Part shown: piece by piece, positions 1 to 17,452 of the stretch
Layout: every line of letters begins with the position of its first letter
Position numbering within the stretch: the stretch's first letter is position 1
From: Rubrivivax sp.
GTDB taxonomy: Bacteria; Pseudomonadota; Gammaproteobacteria; Burkholderiales; Burkholderiaceae_C
NCBI GenBank assembly: GCA_030653385.1
Contig: JAURZM010000035.1
Span: 1 to 61,867, forward strand
DNA length: 61,867 bases
Direction: 5' to 3'
Notes under the pieces: model-generated
Told to the model about the DNA's origin: nothing
Database searches by the model: none
Seen by the model: the letters and a program-made list of their open reading frames with translations, nothing else
Program-made: the position numbers and the translations under genes

Positions 1-1
1 C

Positions 2-1860
2 AGCGATGCCGCAGGACCGGTGGCCAACGTCAATGACGCACCCACCGGCACGGTGAACATCAGCGGCACGCCCACGCAAGGGCAGACACTGAGCGTCAGC
101 CACACGCTGGCCGACGCCGACGGCCTGGGCACCGTCAGCTACACCTGGCATGCCGACGGCACGGCGATCAGCGGCGCAACCGGCAGCAGCTACCTGCTCA
201 CTCAAGCTGACGTCGGCAAGTCAATCACGCTCGTGGCCAGCTACACCGACGGCCAGGGCACCGCCGAGGCGGTGAGCTCGGCAGCCACGGCACTGGTGGC
301 CAACGTCAATGACGCACCCACCGGCACGGTGAACATCAGTGGCACGCCCACGCAAGGCCAGACCTTGAGTGCCAGCCACACGCTGGCCGATGCCGATGGC
401 CTTGGCACCGTCAGCTACCAATGGCTCGCCGACGGCACGGCTGTCGGCAGCGGCAGCAGCTACCTGCTCACGCAGGCTGACGTCGGCAAGTCAATCACGC
501 TCGTGGCCAGCTACAACGACGGCTTCGGCCAGGCCGAGAGCGTGAGCAGCGCAGCCACGGCTCTGGTGGCCAACGTCAATGACGCACCCACTGGCCTGCC
601 GACCATCACCGGCACGGCGCTCGAGGGCCAGACGCTCAGGGCCGACGTGGCGGCCATCGCCGATGTCGATGGCCTGGGCGCGATCAGCTACCAATGGCTG
701 CGCGACGGCAGGGTCATCGCCGGTGCGACGGGCCCGAGCCACCTGCTCGGCAATGCAGACGTCGGTGCTCTGCTGAGCGTGCGGGTGTCGTACACCGACG
801 GCCAGGGCACCGCCGAATCGCTGGACAGCGCCGCCAGCAGCGCCGTGATCGGCGTCAATGAAACGCCCGTGCTGTCGGCACCGCTGGCCGGCCAGACAGC
901 AACACTGGGCGCGCGCTTCCAGTTCACGCTGCCCGAGGGCAGCTTCACCGACCCCGACATCGGTGACACGCTGCGCTATTCGGTCACGCTGGACTCCGGC
1001 GCCGCCCTGCCCTCCTGGCTGGTCTTCGATGCGACGACGCGCAGCTTCAGTGGCACCCCGGGTGCCAGCGACCTGGGTGTCATCACCCTGCGCGTGACGG
1101 CCACCGACAGCCTGGGGCTCAGCGCCGAGGCCAGCCTGACGATCACCACCGTGCTCGGCACGCTGCCCGAGCCGGTGCAGGTGGTCGAAGCACCGGCCGA
1201 AGCGCAGCCCGAAGCCGAAGCGGCCGCGCCCGTGGCGCCGGCATCCAAGCCCGAACCGGTGCCGCCGGCCGTGCCTGTCGACGCAACCGCAGGCCTGCCG
1301 CCCGCACCCTTGTTCGCGGCCACGGTCATCGACACAGCCGTGCCGGCGCCCGCCCGAAGCGGCACCTCCGACGAAACACCGCCGACGACGCGCGCGGCCA
1401 GCCACAGCGTCAGCGTCAGCGTGCCGGTGGCGCAGGAAGCCATGGCATTCGGCAACCTCAACATCTCGCCAATGCAGAACCTGTTGCGCAGCGACGAGCT
1501 GCTGCGCCGCTTTGACACCCTGCGGCAGCAGCTGGCCCTGCCAGAAGAGCTGCAGCGCACGGCGGTCGCGCAGTCGATCGCGGTGACCAGCGGCCTGTCG
1601 ATCGGCTATGTCGTGTGGTTGGTGCGCGGCGGCGTGCTGATGAGCTCGATGCTCTCGGCGCTGCCGGCCTGGCAAATGATCGACCCCATGCCCGTCCTGG
1701 CTGCCGCGAAGCCGCGCCGCCGCAAAGACGGCCTTCCCGACGAGGAAGACACCGACCTCGAACGCCTGTTCGACAAGCCCCGGCCGGCTGCCGCGGACAG
1801 CCCGGTGCGCCCTGCGCCCGAGGCCCCGCAGCCGGCCCTGATCGATGCCGAGGAGCCACG

Positions 1861-1864
<4 letters not shown>
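2..1864 (+). CDS. Giant repeat-containing surface protein, C-terminal part (5' end outside window)
   Basis: The reading frame is open from base 2, so the gene starts upstream; the GTG at 20 is internal. The visible part opens with Ig/cadherin-like repeats of about 90 residues beginning NVNDAPTG, then a putative-Ig (He_PIG-like) domain around bases 848-1150 with SFTDPDIGDTLRYSV. A Pro/Ala/Glu-rich linker follows, then a hydrophobic segment (GLSIGYVVWLVRGGVLMSSM, about bases 1591-1650), and a charged tail ending at 1864. The tail is probably cytoplasmic, so the protein would be a membrane-anchored adhesin rather than a freely secreted one. The stop overlaps the start of the next kinase gene (TTGA). 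Adhesion is inferred from repeat architecture; the ligand is unknown. Confidence 0.8.
23..847 (+). repeat. Tandem coding repeats of about 270-276 bp
   Basis: Three successive units each open with the same GCCAACGTCAATGACGCACC string, at 23, 299 and 569. Spacing is 276 then 270 bases, so the units are in frame (92 and 90 codons). The first two are close to identical at the DNA level; the third diverges after its first 30 bases. The array continues off the left edge. Confidence 0.9.
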
Positions 1865-4397
<2,533 letters not shown>

Positions 4398-4401
<4 letters not shown>

Positions 4402-6233
4402 GCCACGACATCTGGGCCCTCAGCCAGGCGGGCGAGCTGGACGACGACGACGCGGCGACACAGCGCTCGCCGCTGCTCGACGCCAAGGTGATGATGGTCG
4501 ATGACGAACCGCTGATGACGGAGCTGATCCAGACCCATCTGGAGGACGCGGGCTATCGCAACTTCGTCGTCACCCACGACCCGCGCGAGGCGCTGGATCT
4601 GCTGCGGCGTGAAGAGGTCGGCGTGCTCCTGCTCGATCTGATGATGCCTCAGATGTCGGGCTTCGATCTCTTGCAGGCGATCCGCGCCGATCGCGACCTG
4701 CGCTACACACCGGTGATCGTGCTCACCGCAACCACAGGCGCCGACGCGAAGCTGCGCGCGCTGCAGCTCGGCGCCACCGACTTCCTGTCCAAGCCGGTCG
4801 ACGCCAGCGAACTCGGGCTGCGTGTGCGCAACACGCTGGCCTACCACCAGTACCACAAGCGACAGGCCAATCTCGATGGCGTCACCGGACTGCCCAACCA
4901 GCGCCTGTTCGACCGCGGCCTGGCGCAGATGGTGGCCAATGGCGCCCGCGTGCGCGGGCTGTTGGCCCATTTCAGCATCACCGTGCCGGAGTGCCTGCAC
5001 CTGAGGGAAAGCCTGGGCCAGGGCAGTGCCGACGAGTTGACCAAGGTGCTGGCCCGTCGGCTGGAAAAGTTTGCCACCGACGAAAGCGTGGCCACACCGA
5101 TGGTCACGCCGGTGGAGCAGGCACCGCGCACAGCACGCCTGGCCGCCGACCAGTTCGGCCTGCTCATCGAGGGCATCGCCAGCCCGCGCGACGTCGAGGC
5201 CTTGGCCCAGCGGCTCGTTGCCATGCTGGCCGCTCCGGTGACGGTGGGCCAGCACGACATCCACGGCAGCGCCTGGGTTGGCATCGCACTGTCGCCCACG
5301 GACGGCATCGGCGTGGAGGCGCTGCGCAAGGGAGCCGACTTGGCGGCGCGTCAAGCCCAGCAGCGCGGCATGGTGCGCTACCAGTTCGCCTCGGCCGATT
5401 TGAATGCCCAGTCGCTGCGCAAGATGACGCTGGGCCTGCAATTGCGCGGCGCCGCGGGGCGCGGCGAACTCGAACTGCACTACCAACCCAAACTCAGCGT
5501 GGTGGGCAACCGCATGGTCGGCTGTGAGGCGCTGGTGCGCTGGAACCATCCAGAACACGGCCTCATGCCGCCGGGAGAATTCATCTTTCTGGCCGAGGAA
5601 CTGGGCCTGATCTGCGAGATCGGCACCTGGGTCATGGGCAGCGCCTGCCGCGAGGCCGCAGCCTGGGCCGCCCGCGGCCTGGGCCATCTGAAGGTGGCCG
5701 TCAACGTGTCCAAACGCCAGTTCCAGCGCGGTGATCTGTGCGCTTGTGTGCAGGAGACCTTGCGCGTCAGCGGTCTGGCCGCAGACCAGCTGGTGCTCGA
5801 GCTCACCGAAAGCATGCTGATGGACGACGTCGCTGGTGGTCTCGAACTGATGCACGCGCTCACGCGCCTTGGCGTCACGCTGTCGATCGATGACTTCGGC
5901 ACGGGCTACTCATCGCTGAACTACCTGAAACACTTTCCACTGTCCGAACTGAAGATCGATCGCTCGTTCATCACCGACTTGCCAGGCAGCGCCGCCGACG
6001 TGGCGATCGTGCGCGCCATCATCGATCTCGGTCACAACCTGGGCATGTCGGTGGTGGCCGAGGGCATCGAGACGACGGCGCAGCTGGCATGCCTGCAGCA
6101 GTTCGATTGCGACCACTACCAGGGCTACCTGTACAGCAAGCCGCTGCCTGCTGCCAAGTTTGCCGCGTTGCTGGCCGACTGCGACCGCATGCCGGTGGCC
6201 GCGCCACATCCTGCCCTGACCGGCCAGGCCTGA
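4398..6233 (+). CDS. Response regulator with degenerate GGDEF and intact EAL domain (c-di-GMP phosphodiesterase)
   Basis: ATG 4398 overlaps the kinase stop as ATGA. The 611-residue protein has an N-terminal receiver (LLLDLMMPQMSG, phospho-Asp about 80). The middle domain sits where GGDEF belongs but reads LAADQFGLL, so cyclase activity is unlikely. The C-terminal EAL domain keeps its signature residues: CEALVRW (Glu about 377), VNVSKRQF, LELTESML, SIDDFGTGYSS, LKIDRSF and VVAEGIET. It should hydrolyse c-di-GMP in the cytoplasm, with activity set by phosphorylation of the receiver. Operon position links it to the upstream kinase and surface protein; lowering c-di-GMP would be expected to disfavour attachment (inference). 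Confidence 0.92.
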
Positions 6234-6343
6234 GCACAGCCGCGGCAAGCCGCCGCTACAGGGTGTCGGCGGTGCGCCGATAACTCGACAAGACCTGCCA
6301 GAGTTTCCGCAACCCTACACGGCCCGCCGCCGACGACAAGCGC

Positions 6344-11634
<5,291 letters not shown>

Positions 11635-11638
<4 letters not shown>

Positions 11639-12597
11639 AGATGAACGATCTACCCGCGCTCGACATCGAGCAGCGCCTGCCGCGCCTGCTGGTGGTGGAC
11701 GACCAGCCCGCCAACATCCAGGCGGTGTTCCAGGCCTTCAGCGCCGACCATCAGGTGCTGATGGCCACCGGCGGCGAACAAGCGCTGAAGGTGGCCGCCA
11801 GCAAGCAGCCCGACCTGGTCCTGCTGGACGTGGTGATGCCGGGCATGGACGGCCACGAGGTGTGCCGACGCCTGAAGGCCGACCCGGCCACCCGGGACAT
11901 CCCGGTGATCTTCGTCACCGGGCACAGCGACGAGGCGGCCGAAACGCAGGGCCTGGCGCTCGGTGCGGTGGACTTCATCAGCAAGCCGATCAACCCGGCC
12001 ATCGTGCGGGCGCGCGTGAAGACCCACCTGACGCTGAAGGCTCAGGCGGACATGCTGCGCCAGTGGGTTTACGTGGACGGGCTGACGGGGGTACGCAACC
12101 GCCGGGGCTTCGACGAACAACTGGCCAGCGAGTGGGGCCGCGCCGTGCGCGAAGGCAGCCCCTTGAGCGTGGTGATGCTCGATGTCGACTTTTTCAAGCG
12201 CTACAACGATCACTACGGCCATCAGGCCGGGGACGCCTGCCTGCGCAGCGTGGCCACCTTCCTGCGCCAGGCAGTGAAGCGGCCAGGCGATCTGGTGGCG
12301 CGCTACGGCGGCGAGGAGTTTGCTTGCCTGCTGCCAGGCACGCCCCTGGCGGGCGCGATGACCTTCGCGCAGCAGCTGGGCGCGGGCGTCGAGGCCCTGG
12401 GCCTGGCGCACGCGGATTCGCCAGTGGGCCCGGCCGTGACGGTGAGCCTGGGGGTGTGCGCCACCAGCGGCAACGAGCCAGGCAGTGCGGAGGCCCTGCT
12501 GCACGCCGCCGACGGGCAGCTCTACCGCGCCAAGGAGGCCGGGCGCAACCGCGCCTGCGGTGTGGCGATGGCAGTTACGCACTCGACCACCAGATGA
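11635..12597 (+). CDS. Response regulator diguanylate cyclase (REC-GGDEF)
   Basis: ATG 11635 overlaps the kinase stop. The 320-residue protein resembles PleD/WspR-type cyclases: a receiver (LLDVVMPGMDG, Asp about 65) and a GGDEF domain with intact GGEEF at 225-229. Five residues upstream of that motif is RPGD (216-219), matching the RxxD inhibitory site that binds c-di-GMP, so product inhibition is expected. It would make c-di-GMP from two GTP when phosphorylated, most likely through the Hpt of the preceding kinase. It opposes the EAL protein encoded two genes upstream. Confidence 0.93.
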
Positions 12598-12888
12598 AGC
12601 CCCCCAAGGTCAAGATCCACATCAAGCGGGCGATCTCGCAGGACACCTGCTGGGTGTTCGGGCCCGGAAATCGCCAGCAATGGCGCCATTCCTTGCGATC
12701 CATCCCATAGGGTGGCGTGCGTCCTCCTCTGCACCAAGCGACTTGGCAAACCATGGTGCACATGCTGCACCTGAGTCGCGCTTGCAAGGCGCCGCTTGAT
12801 GCACGCCGGCGCTGTTCAGCTGGCGTCAGAGACTGACTGCACTCGGCCAGTCACCGCCGCTGTCCGCCCTTATGCGCCAGTGCCGTCG

Positions 12889-13284
12889 TCAGGCCGCCTG
12901 CAGACCCAATACCTTGGCGAGCTTGCTCGTCAAGGCCTCGCGGGTGTAGGGCTTGAGCAGAAACGCGGCCGCGCCCACGTCGATGCTGCTGGTCATGGCT
13001 TCTCGACTGGAGTCTGCGGTCATCAGAATGACGGGAATGCGTGCCAGCTCGGGTTCGGCTTTCAGCCGCTGTGTGAGTGAAACACCGTCCAGACCCGGCA
13101 TGCGCACGTCCATCAGGATCACATCGGGCCTGACGCGGCGCAGTTGGTTCAGGGCCTCGATGCCGTCGCCGGCGAAGCGCAGGTCATAGACCTGCTGGTC
13201 CAGGGCGCGGGCAATCAACTGGCGGGCCAGTTCATCGATCACGTACGCCCGGGTCTTTTGGATGTCGGGATCGAGCAGTTGCAT
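12889..13284 (-). CDS. Single-domain response regulator (CheY-like)
   Basis: The 131-residue receiver-only protein is read from ATG 13284; the frame continues upstream, but that part looks like untranslated leader. It shows the acidic pair (VIDE), the phospho-Asp in ILMDVRMPGLDG, the switch Thr in LMTAD and the Lys in LLKPYT. There is no output domain, so it probably acts by protein contact or as a phosphate shuttle. It is convergent with the c-di-GMP gene block and has no cognate kinase beside it in its own direction, though the two Hpt kinases to the left are candidates. No clear ribosome site precedes the start. Confidence 0.82.
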   Translation of the reverse strand: MQLLDPDIQKTRAYVIDELARQLIARALDQQVYDLRFAGDGIEALNQLRRVRPDVILMDVRMPGLDGVSLTQRLKAEPELARIPVILMTADSSREAMTSSIDVGAAAFLLKPYTREALTSKLAKVLGLQAA

Positions 13285-13477
13285 GGGGACGGTGTTGAGT
13301 GGCCCCGGGGTTCGAGGTCGCCGTCCATTCTGGAAGCTGCCCCGCGAGGCCACTGCCGTCATGCCCTGCCCCGAGCTTAGGGAAATGGCGTAGTCCGTCG
13401 TGGCGCAGTGTCCCGAACGCGCTGGGCCTTGCTGGATGCGGCGCCAGCGGGGCAAGGCGACCCCGCCCCCGGGGGGC

Positions 13478-13506
13478 TTGACAGCCAAACTGATATTGAC
13501 GACAAT
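13478..13506 (+). promoter_or_regulatory. Sigma-70-like promoter for the membrane protein / PadR genes
   Basis: A consensus TTGACA (13478-13483), 17 bases of spacer and GACAAT (13501-13506, four of six matches) lie about 30 bases upstream of ATG 13536. This is prediction from sequence only. Confidence 0.5.
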
Positions 13507-13535
13507 GTCTGCAATCCAACTGCCGGAGCTTGCCG

Positions 13536-13925
13536 ATGGCTGCATCCTGGACCCGCCACCCCATCGTTGCCGGCGTGATTGGCGTGCTGGCTGGCGCACT
13601 GGCGATCATGCTGGTCGAGTGGCTCGCTCACCAGTGGCTGGGCAAGGCCGACCTGGCGCAGCCGGCAACGATCAGCACGCCGATGTTTGCTTCGGTGCTC
13701 GTGGCCTGGGTGCTGGGTGCGGGCACCGCCGCGCTGGTGGCCACGGCGTGGAACGGCGGCCGCAGCCTGTTGCCTGGCCTGGTCGCCGCTGGCGTGCTGT
13801 TGGCCGGCTCGGTGGCGACGATGTTTGCGGTCGCGCACCCGTTATGGATGGTCGTCGGCGCATCGGTGCTGATGCCCGCCGCAGCGTGGCTGGGTGCACG
13901 CAGCCGCCTCGTGCGCAGCCGCTGA
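13536..13925 (+). CDS. Hypothetical four-helix membrane protein
   Basis: The 129-residue product is almost entirely hydrophobic, with about four membrane segments (VAGVIGVLAGALAIMLVEWL, FASVLVAWVLGAGTAALVAT, LVAAGVLLAGSVATMFAVAH, VVGASVLMPAAAWLG). ATG 13536 is preceded by GGAG at a workable distance; a TTG two codons upstream is less likely. I do not recognise a family. It is followed five bases later by a PadR regulator gene and is probably co-transcribed with it from the TTGACA promoter at 13478. Confidence 0.7.
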   Translation: MAASWTRHPIVAGVIGVLAGALAIMLVEWLAHQWLGKADLAQPATISTPMFASVLVAWVLGAGTAALVATAWNGGRSLLPGLVAAGVLLAGSVATMFAVAHPLWMVVGASVLMPAAAWLGARSRLVRSR

Positions 13926-13930
13926 ACACC

Positions 13931-14272
13931 ATGGCCGCACCCCAGTCACTGGGCAATCTCGAATTGCTGGTGCTGCTGGCGGTGCTGCGGCTGGACGACG
14001 GCGCCTATGCGGTGGCGGTGCGCGACGAAATCGCCCAGCGCACGCAGAGCGACCCTTCGCGCGGCGCCGTGTCGGTGACGCTGGACCGCCTTGACCGCAA
14101 GGGCTTTCTGCAGTCGCGGCTGGGCGAACCCACGGCCGAGCGCGGGGGCAAGGCCAAGCGCCTGTACACCCTGGCCGCACCGGGCCGACAGGCGCTGCGC
14201 ACCACGCTGCAAGGCACCCAGGCCATGCTGCAGGGTTTGCCGCCCGAGATCGCCCAGGCTGGGCAGCCGTGA
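13931..14272 (+). CDS. PadR-family transcriptional regulator
   Basis: The 113-residue protein has the PadR winged-helix layout: LGNLELLVLLAVLRLDDGAYAVAVRDEI, then SRGAVSVTLDRLDRKGFLQSR and the wing with GGKAKRLYTLAAPGRQAL. It is short, with only the C-terminal dimer helix, as in PadR subfamilies that sit next to permease-like genes. The next gene starts inside its stop (GTGA), so the two proteins are probably made together. Target genes are not evident; autoregulation is usual in the family. Confidence 0.88.
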   Translation: MAAPQSLGNLELLVLLAVLRLDDGAYAVAVRDEIAQRTQSDPSRGAVSVTLDRLDRKGFLQSRLGEPTAERGGKAKRLYTLAAPGRQALRTTLQGTQAMLQGLPPEIAQAGQP

Positions 14273-14799
14273 AGCTGTCGCTTCTGCTCACCCAGCTGGC
14301 GCTGCGGGCCGTGCCGCGGCACCTGCGCGAGTCTGTGCATGGCGACTTGCTCGAGCAGCACGGCGGCGCGCACGAGGCGCTGGCCCTCGCGCTGCACTTT
14401 CAGGCCGAGCCCTACCGCGACGGCATCGACAGGCGTTGTGCGCTGATGTTCTTGCTGGCGGCTGCCGGGCTGCTGTGGATCGTGCCCCTGGCCGCGGAAA
14501 GCCTGCTGGCCCAGGCCACGGTGTTCGGCGACCCCTTCAGCCGCACCGCGCTGCAGCTGTGGCAGGCGCCAAATGTGCTGGCTGCCGTGGCCTGCGGGCT
14601 GCTGATCGGCCGCGGTTCCTTGCTGCCGCCATACGCCGATGCGGCACGGCTGCACATCGTGCTTTTGCTCGCACCCGTGGCAACGCTGGCTGCGCCTGGG
14701 GCGATGCAAGGCGCCTTGGCAGCCGGGTTGATGGGGGCTGCGGCCTGGCTGGCCCATCAGAACCGCCGGGCCTCGTCAGACCAGGCCGATCCGGCTTGA
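14269..14799 (+). CDS. PadR-associated membrane protein with permease-prefix-like N-terminus
   Basis: GTG 14269 overlaps the padR stop. The 176-residue protein begins with a soluble segment, VPRHLRESVHGDLLEQHGG, resembling the short prefix domain found on ABC permeases that travel with PadR regulators, then has about four membrane segments (from about residue 60 to 165). The large MacB/FtsX permease domain normally expected after the prefix is absent. Function is unknown; a sensor or partner for the PadR protein is a guess from the gene overlap. Confidence 0.72.
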   Translation: MKLSLLLTQLALRAVPRHLRESVHGDLLEQHGGAHEALALALHFQAEPYRDGIDRRCALMFLLAAAGLLWIVPLAAESLLAQATVFGDPFSRTALQLWQAPNVLAAVACGLLIGRGSLLPPYADAARLHIVLLLAPVATLAAPGAMQGALAAGLMGAAAWLAHQNRRASSDQADPA

Positions 14800-14815
14800 C
14801 GGGCTGCCGCGCTAC

Positions 14816-15118
14816 TCACTCCGGTGTCGAGGTGTCTCCGTCGGCGCCGCCATCGGCCAGCGCCTGCCGCGCCAGTTCTTCTTCGCTCAACTCGGGCGCC
14901 GCCTGCAAAGCGGCCAGCTCTTCCAGCATTTCGGGCGTGGCTTCGGCCTTGCCCAGCAGCAGGTCTTCGATGTTGGCGTGGGCCGCCTGGCGTTCTTCAT
15001 GGTCCACCGGCGACGGGTGCACAGGCGTCAGCACCGGCAACTTGGCGGCAGCCAGTTCCAGTTGTTCGTCGACGAGCTTGTTGAATTCACCTTCGGGTGG
15101 TGGGGGCTGGCGGGTCAT
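14816..15118 (-). CDS. Hypothetical small acidic protein
   Basis: The 100-residue protein is rich in Glu, Ala and Pro, with no membrane segment or signal peptide. It reads as a helical, probably cytoplasmic protein (EFNKLVDEQLELAAAKLPV, EEELARQALADGG). The start at 15118 is supported by a good GGAGAG ribosome site. I do not recognise a family. Confidence 0.65.
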   Translation of the reverse strand: MTRQPPPPEGEFNKLVDEQLELAAAKLPVLTPVHPSPVDHEERQAAHANIEDLLLGKAEATPEMLEELAALQAAPELSEEELARQALADGGADGDTSTPE

Positions 15119-15185
15119 GGTCGCTCTCCTTCAGATGCACCATGTTCCGCCATTTGCGGGCCACGCGCCACTGCACGCTTTGGCC

Positions 15186-15398
15186 TTAACGCGACAGGGC
15201 CGCCCGGATGCGCGCGATGGTGTCGGACATCGGCGCCCGTGTGGACACCTCCAGGCCCAGCCCACGTGCGATGTCGTTGACGATGGCCGGGTTCAGCGGC
15301 AAGCCGCCCTTGTCGATGGCCGCGATCAGCAAGACGGCACGTTGTCGATGGTCGGGTCGCCCCTTGCGCCGCCGCTGCCAGTCCTTGAACCATTGCAT
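15186..15398 (-). CDS. Hypothetical small protein (70 residues)
   Basis: A 70-residue protein with a basic N-terminus (WFKDWQRRRKGRPDHRQRA) and a hydrophobic-helical remainder ending ARIRAALSR. It sits between the acidic small protein and the hpa operon on the same strand. Codon use is similar to its neighbours and the start ATG is clear, but no family is recognised. Confidence 0.55.
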   Translation of the reverse strand: MQWFKDWQRRRKGRPDHRQRAVLLIAAIDKGGLPLNPAIVNDIARGLGLEVSTRAPMSDTIARIRAALSR

Positions 15399-15442
15399 GC
15401 GGCAAGTGTAGGTCCTGCTGTCGCGCAGACTGCACGCGCAGA

Positions 15443-16204
15443 CTACTGCCGGTAAGACGGGTCCACCGCGTCCACCAGTCGCTGCAGAGCGTCGAAGGCG
15501 TCCTGACCGGCGCCGAAACGCGGGTCGAACTGCAGCGAGTCGCGCACACAGGCCTGCAGCACCGGCTGGGCAATGGCCCGCGCTCGGCCCATCGAGTGCG
15601 TGGCCAGTTGCACTTCACAGGCGCGCTGCAGCAACCACATCAGCGCAAACGCCTGCGCCAGCCCGTGGCCGATGACCACCGGCCCGTGGTTGCGCAGCAG
15701 TAGCACGGGGCAGCTGCCGGCGCTGGCCAGGATGCGTGCACCTTCTTCGGCGTGCACGGTGATGCCTTCGAAGTCGTGGTACGCCACCTTGCCGAAGAGC
15801 TGGGCGGAATAGAAGTTGTCGAAGGCCAGGCCTTCGTCCAGGCAGCACACCGCCATCGTGGGCGTGGTGTGCACGTGCATCACGCAGTGCGCATCGGGCA
15901 GCGTCTGGTGAATGGCGCCGTGGAAGGTGAAACCGGCCGGGTTGATGGGCCAGCGGCTGCTGCCCACGGTGCGCCCCTGCCCGTCCACCTTCACCAGGTT
16001 CGAGGCGCACACCTCGCTGTAATGCAGGCCGAAAGGGTTCAGCAAGAAGTGCCCGGGTTCACCCGGCGCACGCAGCGAGATGTGGTTGTAGATGAGCTCG
16101 GTCCAGCCCATGCGGTCGAAGATGCGGTAACAGGCGGCCAATTGCACACGTGCGGCCCACTCTTCGGCGCCGATGTGGCTGGGGCGGTGGTCGGGTGGGT
16201 TCAT
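15443..16204 (-). CDS. Class II aldolase/adducin-family protein at the end of the hpa operon
   Basis: The 253-residue protein belongs to the AraD/FucA/adducin fold. It has metal-ligand histidines in CVMHVHTTPTM and the conserved LLRNHGPVVIGHGL, with YNHISLR in place of the usual GNxS loop. It is the last gene of the leftward hpa operon, 10 bases after hpaH. In E. coli this position is held by hpaI, which encodes a TIM-barrel aldolase cleaving 2,4-dihydroxyhept-2-ene-1,7-dioate to pyruvate and succinic semialdehyde. A zinc aldolase doing the same job is a reasonable inference but untested; a different hydroxy-acid substrate is possible. ATG 16204 is chosen because upstream sequence is hpaH coding. 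Confidence 0.85.
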   Translation of the reverse strand: MNPPDHRPSHIGAEEWAARVQLAACYRIFDRMGWTELIYNHISLRAPGEPGHFLLNPFGLHYSEVCASNLVKVDGQGRTVGSSRWPINPAGFTFHGAIHQTLPDAHCVMHVHTTPTMAVCCLDEGLAFDNFYSAQLFGKVAYHDFEGITVHAEEGARILASAGSCPVLLLRNHGPVVIGHGLAQAFALMWLLQRACEVQLATHSMGRARAIAQPVLQACVRDSLQFDPRFGAGQDAFDALQRLVDAVDPSYRQ

Positions 16205-16214
16205 GGTGATCGGC

Positions 16215-17018
16215 TTAGACAAAGCGGAAGGAGACCGTGCCCAGCGGTCCGTAGTCGGCATGCATGGTGTCGCCCGCCACGGCCGTGGTCGGGCGCGTGA
16301 AGGAGCCGGCCAACACCACGTCACCCGCGTTCAACCCTTCGCCGTGCGGCGCGATCTTGTTGGCCAGCCAGGCCACACCGGTGGCCGGGTGGTTCAACAC
16401 ACCGGCAGCCAGGCCGGTTTCTTCGACGACGCCGTTCTTGAACAGCATCGCGCCCACCCAGCGCAGGTCCACCGCGTCGGGCCGCACCGGGCGGCCGCCC
16501 AGCACGATGCCGGCGTTCGCGGCAAAGTCGCTGATGGTGTCGAAGACCTTGCGCATGGCCTTGGTGTCGCGGTCGAACTGTTCGATGCGGGCATCGATGA
16601 TCTCCAGCGCTGGGCTCACGTAGTCGGTGGCTGCCAGCACGTCGAAGAGCGTGACGCCGGGGCCTTGCAGCGGCCGGCCCAGGATGAAGGCCAGTTCGAC
16701 CTCGACCCGGGGTGCGATGAAACGGCTGATCGCGATATCACCGCCCTGTTCGAAGAACATGTCGTCCATCAGCGGCGCACTGTCGGGCTCGGTGATCTGG
16801 CTGGACAGCTGCATGGCACGCGAGGTCAAGCCGATCTTGCGGCCCTTGATGACACGGCCGTCGGCCTGTTCCAGCTTCACCCACGCACGCTGGATGGCGT
16901 AGCCGTCGTCGATCGACATCGAAGGGTGGCGCTGCGAGAAGTGGCGCACTGCGGTGCGCGTCTTGCGCGCCGTGTACAGCTCGTGGGCCAGGGCTTCGAT
17001 GGTGTCTAGCGGCAGCAT
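16215..17018 (-). CDS. hpaH: 2-oxo-hept-4-ene-1,7-dioate hydratase (HpaH)
   Basis: The 267-residue protein matches the HpaH/MhpD hydratase family over its full length: [41 protein letters not shown], and a C-terminal [18 protein letters not shown]. It adds water to 2-oxo-hept-4-ene-1,7-dioate in the meta-cleavage route of homoprotocatechuate, using a divalent metal bound by the acidic residues of the fumarylacetoacetase-like fold. It lies 17 bases downstream of hpaF and 10 upstream of the aldolase gene. Confidence 0.93.
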   Translation of the reverse strand: MLPLDTIEALAHELYTARKTRTAVRHFSQRHPSMSIDDGYAIQRAWVKLEQADGRVIKGRKIGLTSRAMQLSSQITEPDSAPLMDDMFFEQGGDIAISRFIAPRVEVELAFILGRPLQGPGVTLFDVLAATDYVSPALEIIDARIEQFDRDTKAMRKVFDTISDFAANAGIVLGGRPVRPDAVDLRWVGAMLFKNGVVEETGLAAGVLNHPATGVAWLANKIAPHGEGLNAGDVVLAGSFTRPTTAVAGDTMHADYGPLGTVSFRFV

Positions 17019-17035
17019 GGGTTCGCGTCCGGGTG

Positions 17036-17440
17036 TCAGGTCTTGTTGAACAGCGGGTGCAGGTTGCCGAACTTGGCGTCAAAGACCTCGGGGCCTTCGT
17101 CCACCTGCAGCGTCAGGCCGACACGCTGCTCGGCCAGCAGCGGCGCCAGGTGTTCACGGGCGCAGTCGCTGAGCAAACGGCCCGCCGCCTGCTGCGTGGC
17201 CAGGCTGCGGCCACGGCCCATGCGCAGCTTGAAGTAGCAAAAGCCGAAGTCGCCGGAACTGTCGGCCACCGCGAAGTGCGCGGCTGGGTAGGCCAGCACA
17301 CGGATGCCGCCGGTGGGAAACACGGGCTGGCCACTTTCGTCATGCACGGTCTGCATCGCGGCGGCCAGCTTGTGGCACAGGCCGGGCATGTCGGCCAGCG
17401 GCTCGATGTTGGGTGTGTAGAGCAGCGTCAGGTGGGGCAT
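17036..17440 (-). CDS. hpaF: 5-carboxymethyl-2-hydroxymuconate isomerase (HpaF)
   Basis: The 134-residue protein begins [13 protein letters not shown]; the Pro after the initiator Met is the catalytic base in the tautomerase superfamily. Length and the [15 protein letters not shown] segment (here [12 protein letters not shown]) fit HpaF/HpcD. It converts 5-carboxymethyl-2-hydroxymuconate to its keto isomer after HpaE. It lies in the operon between hpaD and hpaH with short gaps. Confidence 0.93.
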   Translation of the reverse strand: MPHLTLLYTPNIEPLADMPGLCHKLAAAMQTVHDESGQPVFPTGGIRVLAYPAAHFAVADSSGDFGFCYFKLRMGRGRSLATQQAAGRLLSDCAREHLAPLLAEQRVGLTLQVDEGPEVFDAKFGNLHPLFNKT

Positions 17441-17452
17441 GGTGTGAACGTT

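Noticed and set aside
20..22. GTG at 20 as the start of the surface protein
   Set aside because: The frame is open to base 2 and the codons before GTG fit the end of another repeat unit, so the gene begins outside the window.
23..847. Repeats considered as a CRISPR array
   Set aside because: Units are 270-276 bases, in frame and fully coding; there are no short repeats with unique spacers.
12598..12888. Intergenic stretch between the cyclase and the single-domain regulator examined for a gene or RNA
   Set aside because: Short open frames lack ribosome sites and motifs, and no stable hairpin with a T-run was found.
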